From the NCBI GenBank assembly GCA_000711775.1, contig ARYC01020292.1, forward strand, positions 1 through 64,000: 64,000 bases of DNA. Reading direction: 5' to 3'. The DNA comes from Oxytricha trifallax (lineage: Eukaryota > Ciliophora > Spirotrichea > Sporadotrichida > Oxytrichidae). This document shows positions 1 to 11,627 of this stretch, piece by piece. The position numbers and the translations under genes are program-made. The notes under the pieces were generated by a model. That model saw only the letters and a program-made list of their open reading frames with translations, did not search any database and had not been told where the DNA came from. Each line of letters opens with the position of its first letter. The stretch's first letter is position 1.

Positions 1-33
1 GAATGACGCCATCAAGGTCGCTTAGCGGCTCTG

Positions 34-49
34 AATTTCTATGGAAATT
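34..49. other. Short inverted repeat AATTTC-TATG-GAAATT
   Basis: A 6-bp perfect dyad with a 4-base loop lies in monomer positions 34-49 and recurs in each copy. It is in the middle of the interval (positions 17-70) where most short insertions in B monomers fall. Whether it forms a hairpin in vivo is not shown. Confidence 0.6.
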
Positions 50-228
50 TGTAAAAAGCAGATTATTTGTGGCAACTTTGAAACACTTTAAATCGAAAAA
101 CGTTTAAGGTTTTTTTAAGGATTTTCTCGCTGCAGTTCTTATACTAGCGTAATATGCTATCAAGGAACACGATGACGCTACTTTGAGCTCGATCTAATTA
201 ATGCAAGCCGAGATATGAGCCATCCTTG

Positions 229-262
229 AAGCATCTTCTAACTTTCATAAAAGTTGATGCTT
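229..262. other. Inverted repeat (bulged hairpin potential), first of about 171 copies
   Basis: AAGCATC (229-235), TTCT, AACTTT (240-245), a CATA turn, AAAGTT (250-255) and GATGCTT (256-262) form a 13-bp imperfect dyad with a 4-base bulge on one side. It is present in nearly every monomer. Variants seen elsewhere weaken it: AATCATC with AAAGGTT in five copies (19121, 24374, 32244, 41995 and 59999) and GATTCTT in several. None of these is compensated by a matching change on the other arm, so the sequence does not show selection for the structure. Confidence 0.7.
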
Positions 263-289
263 AGCAAATGGTGCTGACCCTTTCTGGGC

Positions 290-304
290 AATGCGATGTG
301 CATT
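290..304. other. Short inverted repeat AATGC-GATGT-GCATT
   Basis: A 5-bp perfect dyad with a 5-base loop at monomer positions 290-304, repeated in each copy. A few copies have CATGT for GATGT in the loop (for example 27752, 28501, 29623 and 32619) and a few have TTCATT for TGCATT, which breaks one arm. Short dyads are common by chance; no function is claimed. Confidence 0.5.
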
Positions 305-750
305 CTGTCGATTTAATTGCTGAAACCTACGTTTTCGAGGGTCATTTACAAGAATACTGTAAGCGTGGCACTCGAGAATGACGCCATCAAGGTCGCTTAG
401 CGGCTCTGAATTTCTATGGAAATTTGTAAAAAGCAGATTATTTGTGGCAACTTTGAAACACTTTAAATCGAAAAACGTTTAAGGTTTTTTTAAGGATTTT
501 CTCGCTGCAGTTCTTATACTAGGGTAATATGCTATCAAGGAACACGATGACGCTACTTTGAGCTCGATCTGATTTATGCAAGCCGAGATATGAGGCTTCC
601 TTGAAGCATCTTCTAACTTTCATAAAAGTTGATGCTTAGCAAATGGTGCTGACCCTTTCTGGGCAATGCGATGTGCATTCTGTCGATTTAATTGCTGAAA
701 CCTACGTTTTCGAGGGTCATTTACAAGAATACTGTAAGCGTGGCACTCGA

Positions 751-1125
751 GAATGACGCCATCAAGGTCGCTTAGCGGCTCTGAATTTCTATGGAAATTT
801 GTAAAAAGCAGATTATTTGTGGCAACTTTGAAACACTTTAAATCGAAAAAAGTTTAAGGTTTTTTAAAGGATTTTCTCGCTGCAGTTCTTATACTAGGGT
901 AATATGCTATCAAGGAACACGATGACGCTTCTTTGAGCTCGATTTAATTAATGCAAGCCGAGATATGAGCCATCCTTGAAGCATCTTCTAACTTTCATAA
1001 AAGTTGATGCTTAGCAAATGGTGCTGACCCTTTCTGGGCAATGCGATGTGCATTCTGTCGATTTTATTGCTGAAACCTACGTTTTCGAGGGTCATTTACA
1101 TGAATACTGTAAGCGTGGCACTCGA
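751..1125 (+). repeat. Reference type B monomer (375 bp)
   Basis: First clean type B copy. Compared with type A it has A116 (six T then AAAGG), T180 (GCTTCT), T194 (GATTTAATTA), C220 and A222 (GAGCCATCC), T315 (GATTTTATTG) and T351 (ACATGAAT). T194 creates TTAATTAA, a PacI site at monomer positions 194-201 that standard A copies lack. About 59 copies in the window carry the complete set and look identical outside short insertions in positions 17-70. Fixed linkage of seven sites over 235 bp, with almost no private changes, indicates recent spread of one monomer variant. Confidence 0.93.
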
Positions 1126-1501
1126 GAATGACGCCATCAAGGTCGCTTAGCGGGCTCTGAATTTCTATGGAAATTTGTAAAAAGCAGATTATTTGTGGCA
1201 ACTTTGAAACACTTTAAATCGAAAAAAGTTTAAGGTTTTTTAAAGGATTTTCTCGCTGCAGTTCTTATACTAGGGTAATATGCTATCAAGGAACACGATG
1301 ACGCTTCTTTGAGCTCGATTTAATTAATGCAAGCCGAGATATGAGCCATCCTTGAAGCATCTTCTAACTTTCATAAAAGTTGATGCTTAGCAAATGGTGC
1401 TGACCCTTTCTGGGCAATGCGATGTGCATTCTGTCGATTTTATTGCTGAAACCTACGTTTTCGAGGGTCATTTACATGAATACTGTAAGCGTGGCACTCG
1501 A

Positions 1502-1876
1502 GAATGACGCCATCAAGGTCGCTTAGCGGCTCTGAATTTCTATGGAAATTTGTAAAAAGCAGATTATTTGTGGCAACTTTGAAACACTTTAAATCGAAAA
1601 AAGTTTAAGGTTTTTTTAAGGATTTTCTCGCTGCAGTTCTTATACTAGGGTAATATGCTATCAAGGAACACGATGACGCTACTTTGAGCTCGATCTAATT
1701 AATGCAAGCCGAGATATGAGGCATCCTTGAAGCATCTTCTAACTTTCATAAAAGTTGATGCTTAGCAAATGGTGCTGACCCTTTCTGGGCAATGCGATGT
1801 GCATTCTGTCGATTTAATTGCTGAAACCTACGTTTTCGAGGGTCATTTACAAGAATACTGTAAGCGTGGCACTCGA
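1502..1876 (+). repeat. Reference type A monomer (375 bp)
   Basis: This is a clean type A copy used here for monomer coordinates. Its diagnostic bases are T116 (seven T then AAGG), GCTACT around 180, GATCTAATTA at 191-200, GAGGCATCC around 217-225, GATTTAATTG around 310-319 and ACAAGAAT around 348-355. G+C is 147 of 375 bases. It contains 15 CpG dinucleotides. An AT-rich segment with A and T tracts lies at 92-118. Type A varies between copies at 196 (A or G), 222 (A or T), 352 (G or T) and 357 (C or T). The role of the monomer is unknown beyond being a satellite unit. Confidence 0.95.
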
Positions 1877-4800
1877 GAATGACGCCATCAAGGTCGCTTA
1901 GCGGCTCTGAATTTCTATGGAAATTTGTAAAAAGCAGATTATTTGTGGCAACTTTGAAACACTTTAAATCGAAAAAAGTTTAAGGTTTTTTTAAGGATTT
2001 TCTCGCTGCAGTTCTTATACTTGGGTAATATGCTATCAAGGAACACGATGACGCTACTTTGAGCTCGATCTAATTAATGCAAGCCGAGATATGAGGCTTC
2101 CTTGAAGCATCTTCTAACTTTCATAAAAGTTGATGCTTAGCAAATGGTGCTGACCCTTTCTGGGCAATGCGATGTGCATTCTGTCGATTTAATTGCTGAA
2201 ACCTACGTTTTCGAGGGTCATTTACAAGAATACTGTAAGCGTGGCACTCGAGAATGACGCCATCAAGGTCGCTTAGCGGCTCTGAATTTCTATGGAAATT
2301 TGTAAAAAGCAGATTATTTGTGGCAACTTTGAAACACTTTAAATCGAAAAAAGTTTAAGGTTTTTTTAAGGATTTTCTCGCTGCAGTTCTTATACTAGGG
2401 TAATATGCTATCAAGGAACACGATGACGCTACTTTGAGCTCGATCTGATTAATGCAAGCCGAGATATGAGGCTTCCTTGAAGCATCTTCTAACTTTCATA
2501 AAAGTTGATGCTTAGCAAATGGTGCTGACCCTTTCTGGGCAATGCGATGTGCATTCTGTCGATTTAATTGCTGAAACCTACGTTTTCGAGGGTCATTTAC
2601 AATAATACTGTAAGCGTGGCACTCGAGAATGACGCCATCAAGGTCGCTTAGCGGCTCTGAATTTCTATGGAAATTTGTAAAAAGCAGATTATTTTTGGCA
2701 ACTTTGAAACACTTTAAATCGAAAAAAGTTTAAGGTTTTTTTAAGGATTTTCTCGCTGCAGTTCTTATACTAGGGTAATATGCTATCAAGGAACACGATG
2801 ACGCTACTTTGAGCTCGATCTAATTAATGCAAGCCGAGATATGAGGCTTCCTTGAAGCATCTTCTAACTTTCATAAAAGTTGATGCTTAGCAAATGGTGC
2901 TGACCCTTTCTGGGCAATGCGATGTGCATTCTGTCGATTTAATTGCTGAAACCTACGTTTTCGAGGGTCATTTACAAGAATACTGTAAGCGTGGCACTCG
3001 AGAATGACGCCATCAAGGTCGCTTAGCGGCTCTGAATTTCTATGGAAATTTGTAAAAAGCAGATTATTTGTGGCAACTTTGAAACACTTTAAATCGAAAA
3101 AAGTTTAAGGTTTTTTTAAGGATTTTCTCGCTGCAGTTCTTATACTAGGGTAATATGCTATCAAGGAACACGATGACGCTACTTTGAGCTCGATCTAATT
3201 AATGCAAGCCGAGATATGAGGCATCCTTGAAGCATCTTCTAACTTTCATAAAAGTTGATGCTTAGCAAATGGTGCTGACCCTTTCTGGGCAATGCGATGT
3301 GCATTCTGTCGATTTAATTGCTGAAACCTACGTTTTCGAGGGTCATTTACAAGAATACTGTAAGCGTGGCACTCGAGAATGACGCCATCAAGGTCGCTTA
3401 GCGGCTCTGAATTTCTATGGAAATTTGTAAAAAGCAGATTATTTGTGGCAACTTTGAAACACTTTAAATCGAAAAAAGTTTAAGGTTTTTTTAAGGATTT
3501 TCTCGCTGCAGTTCTTATACTAGGGTAATATGCTATCAAGGAACACGATGACGCTACTTTGAGCTCGATCTGATTAATGCAAGCCGAGATATGAGGCTTC
3601 CTTGAAGCATCTTCTAACTTTCATAAAAGTTGATGCTTAGCAAATGGTGCTGACCCTTTCTGGGCAATGCGATGTGCATTCTGTCGATTTAATTGCTGAA
3701 ACCTACGTTTTCGAGGGTCATTTACAAGAATATTGTAAGCGTGGCACTCGAGAATGACGCCATCAAGGTCGCTTAGCGGCTCTGAATTTCTATGGAAATT
3801 TGTAAAAAGCAGATTATTTGTGGCAACTTTGAAACACTTTAAATCGAAAAAAGTTTAAGGTTTTTTTAAGGATTTTCTCGCTGCAGTTCTTATACTAGGG
3901 TAATATGCTATCAAGGAACACGATGACGCTACTTTGAGCTCGATCTAATTAATGCAAGCCGAGATATGAGGCATCCTTGAAGCATCTTCTAACTTTCATA
4001 AAAGTTGATGCTTAGCAAATGGTGCTGACCCTTTCTGGGCAATGCGATGTGCATTCTGTCGATTTAATTGCTGAAACCTACGTTTTCGAGGGTCATTTAC
4101 AAGAATACTGTAAGCGTGGCACTCGAGAATGACGCCATCAAGGTCGCTTAGCGGCTCTGAATTTCTATGGAAATTTGTAAAAAGCAGATTATTTGTGGCA
4201 ACTTTGAAACACTTTAAATCGAAAAAAGTTTAAGGTTTTTTAAAGGATTTTCTCGCTGCAGTTCTTATACTAGGGTAATATGCTATCAAGGAACACGATG
4301 ACGCTTCTTTGAGCTCGATCTAATTAATGCAAGCCGAGATATGAGCCTTCCTTGAAGCATCTTCTAACTTTCATAAAAGTTGATGCTTAGCAAATGGTGC
4401 TGACCCTTTCTGGGCAATGCGATGTGCATTCTGTCGATTTTATTGCTGAAACCTACGTTTTCGAGGGTCATTTACATGAATACTGTAAGCGTGGCACTCG
4501 AGAATGACGCCATCAAGGTCGCTTAGCGGCTCTGAATTTCTATGGAAATTTGTAAAAAGCAGATTATTTGTGGCAACTTTGAAACACTTTAAATCGAAAA
4601 AAGTTTAAGGTTTTTTTAAGGATTTTCTCGCTGCAGTTCTTATACTAGGGTAATATGCTATCAAGGAACACGATGACGCTACTTTGAGCTCGATCTGATT
4701 AATGCAAGCCGAGATATGAGGCATCCTTGAAGCATCTTCTAACTTTCATAAAAGTTGATGCTTAGCAAATGGTGCTGACCCTTTCTGGGCAATGCGATGT

Positions 4801-6751
4801 GCATTCTGTCGATTTAATTGCTGAAACCTACGTTTTCGAGGGTCATTTACAAGAATACTGTAAGCGTGGCACTCGAGAATGACGCCATCAAGGTCGCTTA
4901 GCGGCTCTGAATTTCTATGGAAATTTGTAAAAAGCAGATTATTTGTGGCAACTTTGAAACACTTTAAATCGAAAAAAGTTTAAGGTTTTTTTAAGGATTT
5001 TCTCGCTGCAGTTCTTATACTAGGGTAATATGCTATCAAGGAACACGATGACGCTACTTTGAGCTCGATCTAATTAATGCAAGCCGAGATATGAGGCATC
5101 CTTGAAGCATCTTCTAACTTTCATAAAAGTTGATGCTTAGCAAATGGTGCTGACCCTTTCTGGGCAATGCGATGTGCATTCTGTCGATTTAATTGCTGAA
5201 ACCTACGTTTTCGAGGGTCATTTACATGAATACTGTAAGCGTGGCACTCGAGAATGACGCCATCAAGGTCGCTTAGCGGCTCTGAATTTCTATGGAAATT
5301 TGTAAAAAGCAGATTATTTGTGGCAACTTTGAAACACTTTAAATCGAAAAAAGTTTAAGGTTTTTTTAAGGATTTTCTCGCTGCAGTTCTTATACTAGGG
5401 TAATATGCTATCAAGGAACACGATGACGCTACTTTGAGCTCGATCTAATTAATGCAAGCCGAGATATGAGGCATCCTTGAAGCATCTTCTAACTTTCATA
5501 AAAGTTGATGCTTAGCAAATGGTGCTGACCCTTTCTGGGCAATGCGATGTGCATTCTGTCGATTTAATTGCTGAAACCTACGTTTTCGAGGGTCATTTAC
5601 AATAATACTGTAAGCGTGGCACTCGAGAATGACGCCATCAAGGTCGCTTAGCGGCTCTGAATTTCTATGGAAATTTGTAAAAAGCAGATTATTTGTGGCA
5701 ACTTTGAAACACTTTAAATCGAAAAAAGTTTAAGGTTTTTTTAAGGATTTTCTCGCTGCAGTTCTTATACTAGGGTAATATGCTATCAAGGAACACGATG
5801 ACGCTACTTTGAGCTCGATCTGATTAATGCAAGCCGAGATATGAGGCTTCCTTGAAGCATCTTCTAACTTTCATAAAAGTTGATGCTTAGCAAATGGTGC
5901 TGACCCTTTCTGGGCAATGCGATGTGCATTCTGTCGATTTAATTGCTGAAACCTACGTTTTCGAGGGTCATTTACAATAATACTGTAAGCGTGGCACTCG
6001 AGAATGACGCCATCAAGGTCGCTTAGCGGCTCTGAATTTCTATGGAAATTTGTAAAAAGCAGATTATTTGTGGCAACTTTGAAACACTTTAAATCGAAAA
6101 AAGTTTAAGGTTTTTTTAAGGATTTTCTCGCTGCAGTTCTTATACTAGGGTAATATGCTATCAAGGAACACGATGACGCTACTTTGAGCTCGATCTAATT
6201 AATGCAAGCCGAGATATGAGGCTTCCTTGAAGCATCTTCTAACTTTCATAAAAGTTGATTCTTAGCAAATGGTGCTGACCCTTTCTGGGCAATGCGATGT
6301 GCATTCTGTCGATTTAATTGCTGAAACCTACGTTTTCGAGGGTCATTTACAAGAATACTGTAAGCGTGGCACTCGAGAATGACGCCATCAAGGTCGCTTA
6401 GCGGCTCTGAATTTCTATGGAAATTTGTAAAAAGCAGATTATTTGTGGCAACTTTGAAACACTTTAAATCGAAAAAAGTTTAAGGTTTTTTTAAGGATTT
6501 TCTCGCTGCAGTTCTTATACTAGGGTAATATGCTATCAAGGAACACGATGACGCTACTTTGAGCTCGATCTGATTAATGCAAGCCGAGATATGAGGCTTC
6601 CTTGAAGCATCTTCTAACTTTCATAAAAGTTGATGCTTAGCAAATGGTGCTGACCCTTTCTGGGCAATGCGATGTGCATTCTGTCGATTTAATTGCTGAA
6701 ACCTACGTTTTCGAGGGTCATTTACAAGAATACTGTAAGCGTGGCACTCGA

Positions 6752-9700
6752 GAATGACGCCATCAAGGTCGCTTAGCGGCTCTGAATTTCTATGGAAATT
6801 TGTAAAAAGCAGATTATTTGTGGCAACTTTGAAACACTTTAAATCGAAAAAAGTTTAAGGTTTTTTAAAGGATTTTCTCGCTGCAGTTCTTATACTAGGG
6901 TAATATGCTATCAAGGAACACGATGACGCTTCTTTGAGCTCGATTTAATTAATGCAAGCCGAGATATGAGCCATCCTTGAAGCATCTTCTAACTTTCATA
7001 AAAGTTGATGCTTAGCAAATGGTGCTGACCCTTTCTGGGCAATGCGATGTGCATTCTGTCGATTTTATTGCTGAAACCTACGTTTTCGAGGGTCATTTAC
7101 ATGAATACTGTAAGCGTGGCACTCGAGAATGACGCCATCAAGGTCGCTTAGCGGCTCTGAATTTCTATGGAAATTTGTAAAAAGCAGATTATTTGTGGCA
7201 ACTTTGAAACACTTTAAATCGAAAAAAGTTTAAGGTTTTTTTAAGGATTTTCTCGCTGCAGTTCTTATACTAGGGTAATATGCTATCAAGGAACACGATG
7301 ACGCTTCTTTGAGCTCGATCTAATTAATGCAAGCCGAGATATGAGGCATCCTTGAAGCATCTTCTAACTTTCATAAAAGTTGATGCTTAGCAAATGGTGC
7401 TGACCCTTTCTGGGCAATGCGATGTGCATTCTGTCGATTTAATTGCTGAAACCTACGTTTTCGAGGGTCATTTACAAGAATACTGTAAGCGTGGCACTCG
7501 AGAATGACGCCATCAAGGTCGCTTAGCGGCTCTGAATTTCTATGGAAATTTGTAAAAAGCAGATTATTTGTGGCAACTTTGAAACACTTTAAATCGAAAA
7601 AAGTTTAAGGTTTTTTTAAGGATTTTCTCGCTGCAGTTCTTATACTAGGGTAATATGCTATCAAGGAACACGATGACGCTACTTTGAGCTCGATCTGATT
7701 AATGCAAGCCGAGATATGAGGCTTCCTTGAAGCATCTTCTAACTTTCATAAAAGTTGATGCTTAGCAAATGGTGCTGACCCTTTCTGGGCAATGCGATGT
7801 GCATTCTGTCGATTTAATTGCTGAGACCTACGTTTTCGAGGGTCATTTACAAGAATACTGTAAGCGTGGCACTCGAGAATGACGCCATCAAGGTCGCTTA
7901 GCGGCTCTGAATTTCTATGGAAATTTGTAAAAAGCAGATTATTTGTGGCAACTTTGAAACACTTTAAATCGAAAAAAGTTTAAGGTTTTTTAAAGGATTT
8001 TCTCGCTGCAGTTCTTATACTAGGGTAATATGCTATCAAGGAACACGATGACGCTTCTTTGAGCTCGATTTAATTAATGCAAGCCGAGATATGAGCCATC
8101 CTTGAAGCATCTTCTAACTTTCATAAAAGTTGATGCTTAGCAAATGGTGCTGACCCTTTCTGGGCAATGCGATGTGCATTCTGTCGATTTTATTGCTGAA
8201 ACCTACGTTTTCGAGGGTCATTTACATGAATACTGTAAGCGTGGCACTCGAGAATGACGCCATCAAGGTCGCTTAGCGGCTCTGAATTTCTATGGAAATT
8301 TGTAAAAAGCAGATTATTTGTGGCAACTTTGAAACACTTTAAATCGAAAAAAGTTTAAGGTTTTTTTAAGGATTTTCTCGCTGCAGTTCTTATACTAGGG
8401 TAATATGCTATCAAGGAACACGATGACGCTACTTTGAGCTCGATCTAATTAATGCAAGCCGAGATATGAGGCTTCCTTGAAGCATCTTCTAACTTTCATA
8501 AAAGTTGATGCTTAGCAAATGGTGCTGACCCTTTCTGGGCAATGCGATGTGCATTCTGTCGATTTAATTGCTGAAACCTACGTTTTCGAGGGTCATTTAC
8601 AATAATACTGTAAGCGTGGCACTCGAGAATGACGCCATCAAGGTCGCTTAGCGGCTCTGAATTTCTATGGAAATTTGTAAAAAGCAGATTATTTGTGGCA
8701 ACTTTGAAACACTTTAAATCGAAAAAAGTTTAAGGTTTTTTTAAGGATTTTCTCGCTGCAGTTCTTATACTAGGGTAATATGCTATCAAGGAACACGATG
8801 ACGCTACTTTGAGCTCGATCTGATTAATGCAAGCCGAGATATGAGGCATCCTTGAAGCATCTTCTAACTTTCATAAAAGTTGATGCTTAGCAAATGGTGC
8901 TGACCCTTTCTGGGCAATGCGATGTGCATTCTGTCGATTTAATTGCTGAAACCTACGTTTTCGAGGGTCATTTACATGAATACTGTAAGCGTGGCACTCG
9001 AGAATGACGCCATCAAGGTCGCTTAGCGGCTCTGAATTTCTATGGAAATTTGTAAAAAGCAGATTATTTGTGGCAACTTTGAAACACTTTAAATCGAAAA
9101 AAGTTTAAGGTTTTTTTAAGGATTTTCTCGCTGCAGTTCTTATACTAGGGTAATATGCTATCAAGGAACACGATGACGCTTCTTTGAGCTCGATCTGATT
9201 AATGCAAGCCGAGATATGAGGCTTCCTTGAAGCATCTTCTAACTTTCATAAAAGTTGATGCTTAGCAAATGGTGCTGACCCTTTCTGGGCAATGCGATGT
9301 GCATTCTGTCGATTTAATTGCTGAAACCTACGTTTTCGAGGGTCATTTACAAGAATACTGTAAGCGTGGCACTCGAGAATGACGCCATCAAGGTCGCTTA
9401 GCGGCTCTGAATTTCTATGGAAATTTGTAAAAAGCAGATTATTTGTGGCAACTTTGAAACACTTTAAATCGAAAAAAGTTTAAGGTTTTTTTAAGGATTT
9501 TCTCGCTGCAGTTCTTATACTAGGGTAATATGCTATCAAGGAACACGATGACGCTACTTTGAGCTCGATCTGATTAATGCAAGCCGAGATATGAGGCATC
9601 CTTGAAGCATCTTCTAACTTTCATAAAAGTTGATGCTTAGCAAATGGTGCTGACCCTTTCTGGGCAATGCGATGTGCATTCTGTCGATTTAATTGCTGAA

Positions 9701-11627
9701 ACCTACGTTTTCGAGGGTCATTTACAAGAATACTGTAAGCGTGGCACTCGAGAATGACGCCATCAAGGTCGCTTAGCGGCTCTGAATTTCTATGGAAATT
9801 TGTAAAAAGCAGATTATTTGTGGCAACTTTGAAACACTTTAAATCGAAAAAAGTTTAAGGTTTTTTAAAGGATTTTCTCGCTGCAGTTCTTATACTAGGG
9901 TAATATGCTATCAAGGAACACGATGACGCTTCTTTGAGCTCGATTTAATTAATGCAAGCCGAGATATGAGCCATCCTTGAAGCATCTTCTAACTTTCATA
10001 AAAGTTGATGCTTAGCAAATGGTGCTGACCCTTTCTGGGCAATGCGATGTGCATTCTGTCGATTTTATTGCTGAAACCTACGTTTTCGAGGGTCATTTAC
10101 ATGAATACTGTAAGCGTGGCACTCGAGAATGACGCCATCAAGGTCGCTTAGCGGCTCTGAATTTCTATGGAAATTTGTAAAAAGCAGATTATTTGTGGCA
10201 ACTTTGAAACACTTTAAATCGAAAAAAGTTTAAGGTTTTTTTAAGGATTTTCTCGCTGCAGTTCTTATACTAGGGTAATATGCTATCAAGGAACACGATG
10301 ACGCTACTTTGAGCTCGATCTAATTAATGCAAGCCGAGATATGAGGCTTCCTTGAAGCATCTTCTAACTTTCATAAAAGTTGATGCTTAGCAAATGGTGC
10401 TGACCCTTTCTGGGCAATGCGATGTGCATTCTGTCGATTTAATTGCTGAAACCTACGTTTTCGAGGGTCATTTACAAGAATACTGTAAGCGTGGCACTCG
10501 AGAATGACGCCATCAAGGTCGCTTAGCGGCTCTGAATTTCTATGGAAATTTGTAAAAAGCAGATTATTTGTGGCAACTTTGAAACACTTTAAATCGAAAA
10601 AAGTTTAAGGTTTTTTAAAGGATTTTCTCGCTGCAGTTCTTATACTAGGGTAATATGCTATCAAGGAACACGATGACGCTTCTTTGAGCTCGATTTAATT
10701 AATGCAAGCCGAGATATGAGCCATCCTTGAAGCATCTTCTAACTTTCATAAAAGTTGATGCTTAGCAAATGGTGCTGACCCTTTCTGGGCAATGCGATGT
10801 GCATTCTGTCGATTTTATTGCTGAAACCTACGTTTTCGAGGGTCATTTACATGAATACTGTAAGCGTGGCACTCGAGAATGACGCCATCAAGGTCGCTTA
10901 GCGGCTCTGAATTTTTATGGGAAATTTGTAAAAAGCAGATTATTTGTGGCAACTTTGAAACACTTTAAATCGAAAAAAGTTTAAGGTTTTTTAAAGGATT
11001 TTCTCGCTGCAGTTCTTATACTAGGGTAATATGCTATCAAGGAACACGATGACGCTTCTTTGAGCTCGATTTAATTAATGCAAGCCGAGATATGAGCCAT
11101 CCTTGAAGCATCTTCTAACTTTCATAAAAGTTGATGCTTAGCAAATGGTGCTGACCCTTTCTGGGCAATGCGATGTGCATTCTGTCGATTTTATTGCTGA
11201 AACCTACGTTTTCGAGGGTCATTTACATGAATACTGTAAGCGTGGCACTCGAGAATGACGCCATCAAGGTCGCTTAGCGGCTCTGAATTTCTATGGAAAT
11301 TTGTAAAAAGCAGATTATTTGTGGCAACTTTGAAACACTTTAAATCGAAAAAAGTTTAAGGTTTTTTTAAGGATTTTCTCGCTGCAGTTCTTATACTAGG
11401 GTAATATGCTATCAAGGAACACGATGACGCTACTTTGAGCTCGATCTGATTAATGCAAGCCGAGATATGAGGCTTCCTTGAAGCATCTTCTAACTTTCAT
11501 AAAAGTTGATGCTTAGCAAATGGTGCTGACCCTTTCTGGGCAATGCGATGTGCATTCTGTCGATTTAATTGCTGAAACCTACGTTTTCGAGGGTCATTTA
11601 CAAGAATACTGTAAGCGTGGCACTCGA
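6752..11627 (+). repeat. Satellite block, monomers 19-31, A and B interspersed
   Basis: Complete type B monomers start at 6752, 7877, 9752, 10502 and 10877, separated by one to four A copies except for the last pair. The copy at 7127 is mosaic, with T180 as in B but all other sites as in A. The B copy at 10877 is 376 bp, with a C-to-T change and an added G in the ATGG segment near 10920. The copy at 7502 carries GAGACC for GAAACC near position 322, a marker shared with several later copies. Confidence 0.92.

Larger units (their letters stand above)
1..6751 (+). repeat. Satellite block, monomers 1-18, mostly type A
   Basis: Type A dominates. Monomers 1 and 2 have C at position 101 (AAAAACG, making an AACGTT site), shared only with copies at 35250, 37504 and 62253. 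Monomer 1 is mosaic: type A over most of its length but GAGCCATCC as in B. Monomers at 751 and 1126 are type B; the second has an extra G (GCGGGCTC). The copy at 4127 is near-B, with C194 and T222. The copy at 2627 has TTTTTGG in place of TTTGTGG at about position 69. No other feature is present. Confidence 0.93.

Noticed and set aside
136..160. Bacterial-type promoter in TTCTTATACTAGGGTAATAT
   Set aside because: TATACT resembles a -10 box, but there is no matching -35 element or downstream gene, and the array is eukaryotic in character.
262..341. RNA polymerase III A-box-like (TAGCAAATGG, 262-271) and B-box-like (TTTTCGAGGG, 332-341) motifs
   Set aside because: Both match the consensus only partly (the B box lacks the flanking GG and CC), and the spacing of about 70 bases is wide for a tRNA-type promoter; likely chance.
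331..350. CENP-B box
   Set aside because: TTCG is present, but the required A and CGGG bases at the right spacing are absent on both strands, and the monomer has no CGGG at all.
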